Below the pieces are notes generated by a model, which saw only the letters and a program-made list of their open reading frames with translations, was not told the origin of the DNA and ran no database searches. Positions 31,005-42,605 of a stretch of DNA of 64,000 nucleotides are shown here, piece after piece. How positions within the stretch are numbered: the stretch's first letter is position 1; every line of letters starts with the position of its first letter. The translations under genes were made by a program, and so were the position numbers. Origin of the DNA: Dromiciops gliroides (Eukaryota > Chordata > Mammalia > Microbiotheria > Microbiotheriidae); NCBI RefSeq assembly GCF_019393635.1, contig NC_057866.1, forward strand, positions 8,295,723-8,359,722, in the 5' to 3' direction.

Positions 31005-31165
31005 CATTAGCTGTTATTTATATAGCACTCTGACATGGGCAGGCACTTCCCTCACAGCCTTGGGAGCTAGGTAGCTTTACAGATGAGAAAACTGAGGCAG
31101 AGAGGAGTGAAGTATTGGCATCGAGCCCTAGCGGCAGGTCTGAGATTCCAGCCTTGGACTTCTGC
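31005..31165 (-). mobile_element. MIR SINE, minus orientation
   Basis: TAGCTGTTATTTATATAGCAC, CTTTACAGATGAGAAAACTG and CTGAGATTCCAGCCTTGG follow a reversed MIR. Confidence 0.7.
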
Positions 31166-31214
31166 CCCACCATTTGGCCCAGAATGCATCTTGTAAACAC
31201 CTTCTGGGCTATTC

Positions 31215-31345
31215 CTTGACTGACAGGGCCTCCTTTTGTATTTTGCTAGATTGTGGGCTTCTTGAGGGCAGGGGCTGTCTGAATTATCCCTGTAAATAGC
31301 ACCTTGCTTTGCACTTAACAAGAATGGAATAAAAGGTTGTTTAAA
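31215..31345 (+). mobile_element. L2-type LINE tail
   Basis: GATTGTGGGCTTCTTGAGGG, CAGGGGCTGTCTGAATTATC and GGAATAAAAGGTTG form an L2 end. Confidence 0.65.
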
Positions 31346-32457
31346 CAGATAACTGACTCCCTAAGCTGGGCTCTGTGAATGTTTGCGTGGCAGCCGAGAC
31401 ATTCCAGTCATCGCCTTCTTCTTAGCCTGCCAGACCCTCCTTCTTTTCCACTTAATGGCCAGTGGGGCACAAGGGCCAGAAATCCAGCCTCATTTCAGGG
31501 ATAGAACCTTGGTTCTAGACATTGGATTCTGGGGCCTCAGTGGAGGACTTTAGGCTTGTTCCTGACCTCCTCTAAGAGATCCAAGGGTTTGGGGCCAGCC
31601 AGCCAGGCCGGCTTCCATAGAAGATTTCTCCTCGGCCCAAGAATCTCCAAGCTCTCCTGCTGGCCATTCATCTAAGCAGATGCAATCCACTTGGCCTCCC
31701 CTGGGCCCAGCATCCAGAACTGTAACTTCCTGGAGCATGGAGTTGGATCAGGCCCTAAACCTGCTTCGTTTAATGCTGAGAAAGACGTGCATGTGACAGA
31801 GAATGTGGCAATCCGACACGGCCTCAGTTTTTTGTCCTTGGCTCCACCGCTGTTGGAGCATGTCCACTAATACATTGTTTCTTCTAGATTGGGACACAGA
31901 TAACACAACTATGAGGCATTAAGGAGGAACGAAGGAAAGAAAGCCTTGTCTTCTGTTGCCTGTGAAGAAAGAAAACTACCCCTTGGATTTCTTCAACTCC
32001 CCGGGAAGATTAGCTTGATTTCAAGACTTAAGACATGTTCTTTGCACACATTTCCCAGAGCCCTCCTGGCCGCCTTTAGGAGTTGTCAAACTCTGTCCAA
32101 ACGGAGTTCTTCCTGCTCACTCACCTAGATAGCAGACAGCTGCTAGACAAGGGGCCAGATAAGGGCTCCTGTTTACCGATGGCTTCAAGGCTCACTGTTG
32201 GCTTTCTTGGCTACCCAACAAACCCTTGAGGAAGGTAGTGCAAATATTCTTCCTGCTTTACGGGGAAGGAAACCGGCTTGACTAGGGGAAGTCACTTGCC
32301 CCTTGTCAAACACCTGGGATTCAAACCCAGCAAGTCCAGGCTGTTATCTACACTCTCTGGTGAGGAAGCCCATCAGAGCTTGGCCACTGCTAGCATAGCC
32401 TGGAGGGACCCACAGTCCTTCCACACTCTACGCAGGGAGAGCAGCTATAGGACCTCC
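31346..32457. other. No recognisable feature
   Basis: Repeat-poor intronic-type sequence. Short frames on both strands have no recognised product. Confidence 0.4.
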
Positions 32458-32468
32458 AAGGAAATTTT

Positions 32469-32625
32469 TCTTTTCTTTCTTTTTTTTTAAGTGAGGCAAT
32501 GGGGGTTAAGTGACTTTCCCAGGGTCACACAGCTAGTAAGTGTTAAGTGTCTGAGGCCGGATTTGAACTCAGGTCCTCCTGACTCCAGGGCCGGTGCTCT
32601 ATCCATTGTGCCACCTAGCTGCCCC
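32469..32625 (-). mobile_element. poly(A) CORE-SINE, minus orientation
   Basis: Pyrimidine-rich tail then GGCAATGGGGGTTAAGTGAC, GGGTCACACAGCTAGTAAG, GCCACCTAGCTGCCCC. AAGGAAATTTT is duplicated at 32458-32468 and 32626-32636. Confidence 0.95.
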
Positions 32626-33094
32626 AAGGAAATTTTCCTTGAGCCTCATTTCCCAAGCAGGAGCCTGTCAGAGAAGGAGGGAGCCACAGAAAGGTTCTGT
32701 GGACCACGACAACTTTAGCAATCAAGGAGGAACGTGGGAACCGACTGGGCCTTCATACTCCAAGATGGGACCGTTTTCATTTTGAGTTTGAAATGGGTTT
32801 TAGGTAGGGAATAAGAGTACCAGAGTCTGCCATCTCCAACAGGAACTTCTTGTAGAAGAATCTGCCAGGTGTTGGCTCCTTTTGCGCTCGCCATGTGTGT
32901 AAAATGAGCCTGGCCAGTCACACTCACATTTACACAGCTGACTTTCCACTGAACACCCCTTTTCTATTGGACAAAGAACAGAGTACTGTCTGGGGCAAAG
33001 GGGTAAGGGCTCAGCTATCTGGGAACTGAGAAAACCCCATCCACCAGTGCAGGTCAGCACCTTAACACCTTCTCTGATAGTGTCTATCTTAGTG

Positions 33095-33205
33095 GGTAAA
33101 GTTGCCCAGAGCACAGAGAAATTAAGTGACTTGCCTAAGGTCACCCTGCCAGGATGGATCAGAGGTGGACCCTGGTCTTCTTGGCTCCCAAGGCTGCCTC
33201 TCAGA
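33095..33205 (-). mobile_element. MIR-like fragment, minus orientation
   Basis: ATTAAGTGACTTGCCTAAGG followed by CCTGGTCTTCTTGGCTCCC resembles a reversed MIR CORE. Confidence 0.5.
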
Positions 33206-33534
33206 AAAACAAAACCAGAAAGTAGCAATAAAACTTTAAAGAAAAAGGAAAAAATGTCCAGATCAGGCACCTATGGGTCATGAGGTGGATCTCCTGCCCA
33301 TGAAGGAAGATCAGCTCACGCCCATTAGCACACAGTGTAGGAGAACCCAGCAGGAAGGAGCTTTATTCTGGAGATTTAAGTGCTGGGGAAGATCTTGCTA
33401 ATCCATATGTATGCAAGTTGGGAGAGTGCAGCCTTTAGATAAAAAGTGGGTGCCAGCCTCCCCGAACCAAACCACAGAATTATGGCTCATGTCTGCTGAC
33501 TGATGGGGGTCGAGAAGCCCAGGAAATCATTAGG

Positions 33535-33712
33535 AAATATATTTAGATTTTATATATTTTTATGTATATATATATATAAATGTTTTTACATTTAGATTAT
33601 ATATTATTAAATACTAAGATATAATAACATTGATAGATACCAATTGATAGTATATTATTTTATATATTCTATATAATAATGTATACTCTATTATATTTTA
33701 TATATATAAGGG
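33535..33712. repeat. AT-rich tract with TATA-type repeats
   Basis: About 180 bp almost entirely of A and T, with TATATATATATATAAA near 33563 and several ATATAATA variants up to TATATATATAAG at about 33711. It is a degenerate low-complexity tract. Confidence 0.9.
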
Positions 33713-33869
33713 ATTATGAATAGAGGCAAAACCAATATAAGCCAGAAAATTGTAATGAGAAAGCAAATGGACCAGATTGTACAAGGATTGGTAAGGAGCC
33801 TCTCCCACCCTCAGGCTGGCTGCTTGGAGGGTGCAAATGAAAGTGAAAGTAGGCTTAGGGTTAACTCTT

Positions 33870-34029
33870 TTTTTAAATCTTTTTTTTGGGGGGGGTGAGG
33901 CAATTGGGGTTAAGTGACTTGCCCAAGGTCACACAGCTAGTAAGTGTTAAGTGTCTGAGGCTGGATTTGAACTTAGGTCCTCCTGAGTCCAGGGCCGGTG
34001 CTCTATCCACTGTGCCATCCAGCTGCCCC
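33870..34029 (-). mobile_element. poly(A) CORE-SINE, minus orientation
   Basis: T/G-rich tail, GGCAATTGGGGTTAAGTGAC, GGTCACACAGCTAGTAAG, GCCATCCAGCTGCCCC. A perfect 13-bp duplication AGGGTTAACTCTT lies at 33857-33869 and 34030-34042. Confidence 0.95.
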
Positions 34030-34335
34030 AGGGTTAACTCTTAAAATCATGACCCCAGAGGAGGACCAGGTGCCTTAAATACCAGATCAGATGCAAAAGG
34101 CCGGTGGGAGAAGTAGGGTTGTGTGGCACTGCAGAGCCTTCTCATCCTCCATTTACAGTTGGACATGACCTTCAAGGCTCCTCATTCGACATCTGAGGGG
34201 CCTTTGTGGTTGTCTAAGGCAATACTGGCAGTGAGGGACAGAGCCTGGATTTGAGCCTCAGACTCTGGATTTCTTCCTGCTTTGCCCACACCACCTCCAT
34301 GTATGTCTAAAGAGATTTGTATAAGAAAGTGCTTC

Positions 34336-34495
34336 GGGGCAGCTAGGTGGTGCAGTGGATAAAGCACTGGCCTTGGATTCAGGAGTACCTGAGTTCAAAT
34401 CCAGCCTCAGACACTTGACAGTTACTAGCTGTGTGACCCTGGGTAAGTCACTTAACCCCAATTGCCCCTCCAAAAAAAATAAAATAAAATTTTTA
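34336..34495 (+). mobile_element. poly(A) CORE-SINE
   Basis: GGGGCAGCTAGGTGGTGCAG to AATTGCCCCTCC and an A-rich tail. The flanks AAAGTGCTTC (34326-34335) and AAAGCGCTTC (34496-34505) form a 10-bp duplication with one mismatch. This is the left arm of an inverted pair with the next SINE. Confidence 0.95.
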
Positions 34496-34555
34496 AAAAG
34501 CGCTTCCATCTCCAAAGGCAGAGAGCAGCCCCCTGCCAGCCCACAGGGTGTGGGT

Positions 34556-34730
34556 TTTTTTTTGTTTGTTTGTTTTGGGGTTTTTTTTGTTTTTGCAGGG
34601 CAATGGGGGTTAAGTGACTTGCCCAGGGTCACACAGCTAGTAAGTGTAAAGTGTCTGAGGCTGGATTTGAACTCAGGTACTCCTGAATCCAGGGCCGGTG
34701 CTTTACCACTGTGCCACCTAGCCACCCGTT
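34556..34730 (-). mobile_element. poly(A) CORE-SINE, minus orientation
   Basis: T/G-rich tail, GGCAATGGGGGTTAAGTGAC, CACACAGCTAGTAAGTG, CCACCTAGCCACCC. AGGGTGTG recurs at 34545-34552 and 34731-34738 as part of the target duplication. Confidence 0.95.
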
Positions 34731-35070
34731 AGGGTGTGTTTTTAAAGGCAGGGAAGTTGGTGGTGGTAGGTTGGGCCAGTTCTTTGGTCCAGTGCAGTCT
34801 GGGTGGGGCAGACACTGAAATGAGAAGAGCCCTGCTCTCCTGGTAGGATGTGGGTGTGGTTAGATGCATCAGAAAGATGGAGGCAGCTGAGGCAAGGCCC
34901 AGATCAGTGGGATGCATGCATTAAGAAGGGGGCTTCGTGGGCCTGGGGTAAGAGCACAAAAAAGGGCAGCCATCCAAGCTCTCCTGTCTGGGCTCTGAGG
35001 GTTCCTTGGGAAGGACCTGGCTCTGTGCAGCAGTCCTGCTAAGAGGTGATACAAGAAAGTATGAGCCCTT

Positions 35071-35205
35071 GGGGCAGCTAGGTGGCGCAGTGGATAAAGC
35101 ACTGGCCCTGGATTCGGGAGGACTTGAGTTCAAATTTGGTCTCAGACACTTGACACTAGCTGTGTGACCCTGGGCAAGTCACTTAACCACAATTGCCTCT
35201 CTCTT

Positions 35206-35247
<42 letters not shown>

Positions 35248-35249
35248 GA
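35071..35249 (+). mobile_element. poly(A) CORE-SINE with (CT)n(CA)n tail
   Basis: Intact head and CORE (GGGGCAGCTAGGTGGCGCAG, CTGTGTGACCCTGGGCAAG). The expected A-tail is replaced by CTCTCT at 35195-35212 and then seventeen CA units at 35213-35246. Confidence 0.9.
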
Positions 35250-35785
35250 AGTGAATTGGGAGTTGGAATTCCACATGGGTTCTGTTGTGGACAGGGAATA
35301 TTGGGAGAGCTTGTGGGGTGGCCATCTGGTAGGCAAATATGCGCAATGGGAGTGCATCGGAGAGAGACCAGGGCCGGGCCTGCCGATTTGGGAACTGATG
35401 TAGTCACCAACGGAGAAGAGGAAGCGTGATCTGGATGAAGAACCAACAAAGAGATAGAGCAAGGTCCTGTCAGACAGGGAAGAGTAGAATCCAGAGGGAG
35501 CGTGTCTTGAACCCACAGAGAGGTCACAACATCTCACTGGCGGGCACTCGGCAGAGTTGGGTGCAGCTAGGAACTCAAGAAGACCAAGGCGTGAAGAAAA
35601 GCTTTTTGGTTGCTGTTCTTAGTAAGAATACTTCATTTCATTCACTCATGAACACAGGTACTTGAGCTCCCTATGAAAACATTTCTCTAACAACGTATAT
35701 CCGGACCGGTTTTTAATTTAGGTTACAGAGAATTGCTGGAGAACTCAGCAATCGCTGTAGAAGCATATTTTGTTAGGGAGAAAAG
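35250..35785. other. No recognisable feature
   Basis: Unassigned sequence. The GAGAGAC-rich start is probably degenerate microsatellite. No gene is supported. Confidence 0.4.
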
Positions 35786-35789
35786 TCGA

Positions 35790-36250
35790 TCAGTTTTAAG
35801 AGATTTCTGGTAACTTTGGAAAGAACGATTTCGGTTGGATGATGTCAGGAGCCAAATTCCCAGGGAGTGAGGAGTGGGAAGAGAGGAAGTAGTAGCAATG
35901 GACAGAGATGGTTTTGTGGTGGAGCTTTAGAAGGAGAACAGGAAGGGATGTTCGGGGAGGTTATTTTTCTGCCTATTCTGTATCTAGTATGTGAAGGCAA
36001 ACTGCAATTTGAAGTTGAGGTTTGTCTTCATAATTTCCTTGCTTGGGTTAATGCTGACATTAATTTGCAATCCAGAAAACACTTTCAAGGAGAGAGAGAG
36101 AGAGAGTTTGGACTTTTTGTTTTGTTTTGTTTTTAAGATGTTTAAAGGCAGTAGAAAAGAATCCAGTAAATGGGTTGAGATTGCACATTTGAAATTGTGG
36201 GAGAGTGGGAGAGAATTAGTGAGGGAAAAGAAGGGAATAAACACCGATGT
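35790..36250 (+). mobile_element. Unclassified long repeat, segment
   Basis: The end of this stretch (AAGATGTTTAAAGGCAGTAG..., then GGGAGAGTGGGAGAGAATTAG) is a diverged counterpart of 44533-44620. The upstream part (TAACTTTGGAAAGAACG, then purine-rich sequence) is assigned to the same family by its position and composition. An RTE-like fragment follows at about 36250, and the family may resume near 37760. Confidence 0.45.
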
Positions 36251-37560
36251 AGTGCCTGACCAAGGCATTTGATACCTACTGTCAGTCATGACGGCTTGTG
36301 GAAAATTATGTCAAAATTTAATTGCCTGAAGAGGTTCATCAGTATTAAGTCAGTTCCACAACAGCATGCTTGCCCAGGTTCTGGATAATGGATGACGCTC
36401 TCCCACTTTTCCAGTCACCAGCGGATTGAAGCAAGGCAGTGTGCTTGCTTCCAAGCTTTTTAGCAGGATGTTTTCAGCCATGTTGTCAAATGCCTTCAAT
36501 GAGGACTGACACAACATCAAGGTCAGCTACCGCAATGATAGTAAATTATTTAATTGAAAAGGCTGCAAGTTAAGATGAAAGTGGAGGGAGAGCTGGTGCT
36601 TCACATTTTGTTCCTACATGATTGTGCACTCAAGGCATTCTCTGAAGCTGAGATGCCACAAAACATGGATCGATTCTCTGCTGCTTTTGCTAATTTTGGC
36701 CTAATGATTAACACCAAGACAGAGGTTCTCCACCAGCCAGCACTATACCAGCCATACACGAAACCATCGTTTATGGAAAATATGGAGAAATATCGAATGC
36801 TGGGATAAGTTCCCTTACCTTGACAGTATACTTTCCAGGGGGTCCACATGGATGATGAGGTTGACACATGCATTGCCAGATATAGCTCAGTGGAGGCTCC
36901 GAAGGCAAGTGTGGGAGAGAAGAGGTATTAGACTGTTTACCAAACTGAAGGTTTACAGAGTCGTTGTGCTGACCTCATTGGTGTATGCTTGTGAAACCTG
37001 GACAGTCTACCAGCTCCATGCCAGGAAACTGAATTGCTTCCATTTGAATTGCTTCTTAGGAAGATTCTGAAGATCCCCTGGCAGGATGAAGTATAGACAC
37101 TGAGGTATTTTCTCGAGGTGAACTGCCAAGCATTCAGACTCTACTGCAGAGAGTGCAGCTTCAGTGGGCTGGCCACGTTGTTCAAATGCCAGATGTATGT
37201 TTGCCTAAAAGACTTTTACAGAGAATACACACAAGTCAGGTGTTCACACAGAGGTCAGAAGAAGGGGTACAAGGACACTCCCAAGGCCTCTCTGAAGAAC
37301 TCTGGAATTGATTGTGTGACATGGGAGACCCTGGCCCAGGACTGCCCAGCATGGCGTGCCTGCATCAAAGTTCTCTATGAGCAAAGCAGAACTGCAGTCG
37401 CTCAAAGGAAGTGTGAAATGCTCCAATTTAGAGCCCTCTTCACCCCAGCTGTTCACGTGGACTATTCGTGGCCGACCTGTGAGAGAGCCACATGTACCTT
37501 GACTCCAACATAGGAGTCAGTTTGTCTCTCCTCAAGAATGAAGGCCAACAACCAACCATT
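36250..37560 (+). pseudogene. Dead RTE-like LINE reverse transcriptase
   Basis: Frame-broken C-terminal two thirds of a non-LTR reverse transcriptase. In order: HDGLWKIMSKFNC (about 36288), VTSGLKQGSVLASKLFS (about 36415-36465), FLHDCAL (36611-36631) where the family has F/YADD, SAAFANFGLMINTKTEVL (36680-36730), VYRVVVLTSLVYACETWTVY (about 36951-37010), and GQKKGYKDTPKASLKNSGI (37254-37310). The motif order and YxCExWT signature are like RTE-clade elements and unlike L1 or L2/CR1. One catalytic Asp is replaced by His, and at least four frameshifts or stops are present. Confidence 0.75.
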
Positions 37561-37564
37561 TGCC

Positions 37565-37760
37565 AGACACTAGCTTAGCAAAGTGCTTTACAAATAGTAT
37601 TTCATTTGATCTTCTCACCAGCCTCCAAGGTAGGCACTGTTATTATCCTCATTTAACAGGTGAAAACCCAGAGGCAAACATATGGCTAGTCAGTGTCTGA
37701 GGCTAGATTTGAGTCTAGGTTTTCACGACCACGGGCCCAGCCCTCCACAGCAGCTGCCTC
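37565..37760 (-). mobile_element. MIR SINE, minus orientation
   Basis: AAAGTGCTTTACAAATAGTA, CCTCATTTAACAGGTGAAAAC, AGTGTCTGAGGCTAGATTTG. Confidence 0.75.
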
Positions 37761-39130
37761 TAAGTTAAAGAATTGGATGGACGGTCTGTTGGAGAAGACA
37801 AAAAGGGGGTGGCCAAAGAGCCACTAGTTAGCTAGCCAAGGCAAGGAAAAAAGCCACTTCATTATTCCAAACTAGCTTGAAGGAAGAGAAAGTAGGTGAG
37901 AAGATGCCAGAGGACTTTGAGACAAAAGGAAGGTGAAATCTCATTGAAAATGTGGATTTTGTCAGGAAAGTATGTGGGGAGATCCTCACCTGAGAGGGCA
38001 AGGGGACAAGGAAAAGTTTGAGAAGAGGAGAGAAGGAGAAGAGAGAATTAGGAAGGCGTCAAAGGATGGCTTGGCTGCATGAATGAGGGCTCAACTGAGT
38101 TTAGAGAACATAAAAGTGGAGTGGACCCAGGCCTCTTCGCTGCCTGAATTTCTCCAGCTCAGTGAAACAGCACAGGAAAGACTAGGGCGGGGTGGTCCAG
38201 GGCTGGGGTTTGGCAAGGCATGACTTTTATGTTTGCTTGCTTGTTTTGTTTTGTTTTGTTTTCAAGGCATGGATTGTGATAGGATGAGGGGGCAAAGGGC
38301 TCAGAGTTGGGACAGCGTGGCATTGAACTGCTAATCAGAGAGTGAGAATTGTCAAGAGAGGAGAGTGAAACCAGAGCCCAGACTATTGACCTAAGAAAGT
38401 TCTCAGGGGTGGAAGAGTGTGAGGATGAGGAAGAGGTTTAGAAAGGCCTTGGGAAAGAGGGAATGAATGATTAAGCTCAGACAGAGGAAGATCAGTTTTT
38501 GATCACTGATGTGGAACCCCTTTGGGTGATGGGAGTGGCTGAGAGGGAGAGTGAAGGTGGAGGGTGGTGGGATTGGGAAAGAATGAGGAGCGGGCAGGTT
38601 AGGGTGCTGTTGGGCAAGTCAACATGCCTTCCAGGTCACCTAGTGTCAGGGCAGGAGTTGGGGAGAAGAGGAAGAAACTAGAAGCTTATGAAAGGAGAGA
38701 GAATGACCAACCTACCCGGGGGCCAGGGGACAAGTCACCAGGTTCTCGATCGGGTGATACATTTTCATAGCGTGAACTTCAAAAAAGAGGCTGCTGAGTG
38801 ACGTCCACCAAGGGAGATTCTGGGAGGGACAGTGGAGACCACAGTGGGACACGATGTTACTGGGCCTACACTATGACCTGGGGGAAGCAAGTCTCATTCG
38901 TACCTGAAGATGGAAGGACTACAAGAGGAAGAGGGACAAAGTGAATGGAGGCTTGCTGTTTGTGGAACAAGAACTCCAGGAGGCCTAATGGAAAGAGCAG
39001 ACAACGTCCAAGTGGAACAGGGATGGAGAGCATTGGGAAGATGGCGGCCAGAGAGTGGAAAGTTGAGCTGGGGCAGATTTACTAAAACGTGACTACCGTT
39101 AATGAACACAAGTCTGGGCCAGTAGCAGGT
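37761..39130 (+). mobile_element. Unclassified long repeat, segment
   Basis: Purine-rich + strand without coding potential (GAAGGAAGAGAAAGTAGGTG, GGGTGATGGGAGTGGC, GGCAGGAGTTTGCTAGC). It has the same texture as 43715-45160 and lies downstream of the segment at 35790-36250, so it is read as the continuation of that copy after the RTE-like insertion. Confidence 0.4.
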
Positions 39131-39755
39131 GGCAGGAGTTTGCTAGCCTCTGGTGGCCAGGGAGAGGCACAGCTGGGCTTAAGATGCAGATAATGGGAAG
39201 GTTAGCCCTCCTGGGGGCCATCTGGCTGGCTCTGACTGGCTTCTCCTTTGGGTTGGATCCCAAATTGAAAACTGATGATCTTCTCCCTAAAGTTGCCCCT
39301 CCTCCAAATTCTTCCTAGTTTCTGGTGAGAACCTTACTCTCTCCTAATCACTTCAGTTTGTAACCTCAGTCATCTTCAACTTTCTTTGCCCTAATTCCCT
39401 CACCACCACCCCACCCCTGATGGACACTTGCTGAGACTTGGCATTTCTTTCCCCACAACCTCTCTCACCATTCCATGGCTGCTAACCTACCTCATGCTCC
39501 TCTCCCCTTTTACTACAGGAGTCTTTAAATGAAATAAAACATTTTATTTGGACATGGTTGGTTTCTGTTTGGATTTGGCCTACCTGACTTGCTTGGAATC
39601 TGTTTTCTTCCTAGTCCCACCTCACATGACTGCCCTATTACATTCCTAAGTGTGACCATATCATGCTGCATTCAGAAAACCTTCTGTTATTCCCGAATGC
39701 CCCTGGGATGGATAAATGACTATGGGGGGGGGGTGGCGATGACGATGATACTTAG
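39131..39755. other. Unassigned, possible L3-like remnant
   Basis: GTAACCTCAGTCATCTTCAAC (about 39360) and GTGTGACCATATCATGCTG (about 39650) resemble scattered L3/CR1 segments, but the match is weak. No gene is seen. Confidence 0.3.
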
Positions 39756-39756
39756 A

Positions 39757-39960
39757 ATAATAGCTAGTATTTATGTAGCATTACTATGTCCCAGGCACTG
39801 CGCTAAGGGGTTTTCAATTATTATCATTTAATCCTCATGATAGGCATGAAAAGTAGGTACTATTATTATCCCCATTTTACAGATGAGGAAACTGAGGCAA
39901 AAGAGGTTAGGTGACTTGCCCAGCTAGAAAGTGTCTGAGGCTGGAATTGAACTCAGGAGA
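39757..39960 (-). mobile_element. MIR SINE, minus orientation, well preserved
   Basis: ATTACTATGTCCCAGGCACTG, CATTTTACAGATGAGGAAAC, GTGACTTGCCCAGCTAGAAAG, GGCTGGAATTGAACTCAGG. Confidence 0.85.
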
Positions 39961-39964
39961 CCTG

Positions 39965-40495
39965 CTTCAGTCTGTATTCAGGGTTAATCAGTTCTCTCTT
40001 TGGAGGGGATAACATTTTTTTTATCTCGGATCCCTTGGAATTATTTGGAATCATTGTCTTGATCAGAGTAGCCAAGTATTTCATGGTGGATAAAATATTG
40101 CTGTTAGTATATACGATGTTCTCCTGGTTCTGTGCACTTCACTGCATCAATTCATGTAAGTTTTCCCAGGTTTTTGTGAAGCTGCCCCCCCCCCGGGCTA
40201 TTTCTTAGGGAACAATAGTACTCCCTCGAAATCATATACCACAATTTGTTCAGCCATTCCCCAACTGCTGAGCATCCTCTCAATTTCCTAGTTCTTTGCT
40301 GCTGCTATAAATATTTTGATATGAATAGCTGTTCCCCTTTTCTTTGATCTCTTTGGGATACAGGCCTAGCAGTTGTACTTCTGGCCAAAGGATCTGCACA
40401 GTTTTATAACCCTTTGGGCGGAGTTCCAAATTTCTCTCCAGAATGGCTGGGCCAGTTCCTGACTCCACTGCAATTTATTCTGCTAGAGAGTAGCC
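39965..40495 (-). mobile_element. L1 3' end fragment, minus orientation
   Basis: CTTCAGTCTGTATTCAGGGT, GCACTTCACTGCATCAATTC, TTTGTTCAGCCATTCCCCAAC, TTGCTGCTGCTATAAATATT and AGTTCCAAATTTCTCTCCAG follow a reversed L1 3' block. Confidence 0.85.
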
Positions 40496-42485
40496 TCAGG
40501 CTGAGTGCGGTATGGGTCAGCAGTAGAACTTGACCCACATCTCCCCAGAGCTCTTTGATCCTAAGACCAGTTCTCTGTCAGGACAATGGCCCCACCTGCT
40601 TAGAGTCCTTGTTGAATGAGTAATTGCTGACTCTTAGCTCAGGCATTTACCTGCTCTGTGACCGTAAATAAGCCAGTTAATCCCGGAGCTTCAGCCTCCT
40701 CCTTGCATCTGCACCTGCTTTCCAGGGTTGCAAAGATCATCATAACATTTATAAAGCATCCTGTCAATGCATCGCATCTCTCCGTGCTTGGACATGTGTC
40801 TGTGCACATACATATGGCAGCTGTCATTCACTAGTGTGACAAGGACTTAGAAGAAACGAAGGAAAGAGAGGATTGACCTCGGAGGATGGGCGAAGACCCA
40901 GAGATGCCAGGAGGTAACGGGGAGGGCAGGGCAGGGGAGGGGTGTCGGAAGGGAAGAGAAGAGGAAATTCAAACCCAAATCCAGCCTTTGGAGCCATAGG
41001 ACCTTGCCTGGTAGATCTGGGAGTTGAGGGCATTGGACACAGGTTGTCATTCCTTGGCTCTGATGGGGCCTAGCATTTCTGCATGATTGCCTTCTCCATT
41101 CACTTAGCGTGGGACTCTAGAGTGTTTTCACTGAGGTCTCCTAGGGACCCAACACAGGGCCCCAAAGAGGCAGCACATTTTACAGCGTCTAATCAGTTTC
41201 TCACTAAGAAGACATTCTTGGAACTTGGCGTGGTGCCAGTCACCCAGGCCCCCTCCAGGCGCCCTCAATTGCTCATTCATCGTGCCTTCTGTGCTTTAGA
41301 CTTCATGAAGAAGCTTGAAGGGGGTAAGGCAGCCACAATCCTGGACGGGCCTGCCCTTGGTCAGTCTCCCCCGGGCCTCTGCAGCAGTAATTGGAAGGTC
41401 AGGGATGCTTCAGTCTGGCTCCATGTGTGAGTGTGCACAAGTGCACTGCGCACTCCCTCCTAGGTGCTGTCTGTAAGGGAAGGGAGTCAACATACTGGAA
41501 CCCAAGCCCAGAGTTGTGTCTGCACATTATTAGCTCCCGCTCCTTCCCCTTGTCTGGTCACCAGTGGCTGAGCATTCTGTGTTGGGAGATTGAGAATGAG
41601 GCCCCCACAGAGAAATGGATGAGCGTAGGGGCTGGGCCACTTGTTGCCTCTGTGAAGCCCAGCTGGGTGCAGCCTGGCTCTGAGCAGATAAGAACAGAGG
41701 TTTGGACGGGCATAAATGAGAACCCCAAACCTGGTCACTGTGAACCCTGTTCCTGATGCGGGGTGGCATCCATTGCTGCAGGCTCTTTGTTCTCTTCCTA
41801 CTCACTTGACCAACCTTATTAAAAGCTGTTTGGCCGGTAGAGGAATAGAAATCATGTAGGGATAAGAGCCAGCCTTCAGAACTGTCTAGTTTCTCCTTAG
41901 TCCCAGCTCAGGTGGAGGAGATGCATGGGTCGAAGGGAGAAGCTTTGGAAGTTTTGTTTTGTCCACTATTTACCCTGTCGCCTATTGCTGGGCACTCCCG
42001 CTTGCAGGAACCCTTGGTAGGAAGACATGGGGAGGGCAGTCCTCACACCACCACCCCAGGACGTGATTGTTCTGGGGTCACCTACTGTGCTCCTGCCTCA
42101 GCTGGATGGAAGGAGGAAGCAGTGGGGGCCACTGATTCTGGCCCTGGCTTTTTGCTTCAGCTCATGGACAGGCAGTAACTTTTGTTGGCATTTGTACCAG
42201 TTCTTGGCCTTCTGAGACAAGGGCATCTTCCCTGGTGCACTTGCTTTGCTCCAGAGTTTCATGTTCTCTCCTGTGTTTCTATGGAAAAAAGTGAAGGCCT
42301 AGTTGGGTCCTGGGACAGCTGACCCTGAGGGGCTGGCCAAGGATGGGGGGCCCCACCCTTCTGGGTCATCGTCCCATTCCCAGGGGCCCAGGCAGCTGTT
42401 CCGGAAAAGCCAAAAACCTTGGGCCCTTGACAGGAGTCGAAACAAGTCTAGCTTGTGGGCGGCAGAGTGGGTTTGGTTGGAAGGA
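40496..42485. other. Repeat-poor region
   Basis: About 2 kb with little recognisable repeat. Frames of up to 121 codons on both strands at 41080-41800 are unrecognised and overlap each other. No splice-bounded exon could be defended. Confidence 0.35.
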
Positions 42486-42489
42486 AGCC

Positions 42490-42605
42490 AGAGTACTACA
42501 GAAGAATTAGCTGGCCCTACTATGCACCCAGTACTGGGCTAGATGCAGGGCATAGAAATACAATGAGTCAAACAATCTTACTTACAAGGAGAGGAAAGTG
42601 ACTGT
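42490..42605 (-). mobile_element. Ancient dispersed repeat fragment
   Basis: CCCTACTATGCACCCAGTAC and GGGCATAGAAATACAATGAG correspond to the repeat class at 6048 and 47018. Confidence 0.45.

Noticed and set aside
34258..34732. Frames of 125 and 155 codons with VTQLVSVKCLRLDLNSGTPES-type peptides
   Set aside because: This peptide and its mirror (ALALDSGVPEFKSSLRHLTL) recur throughout the window because they are translations of the poly(A) CORE-SINE.
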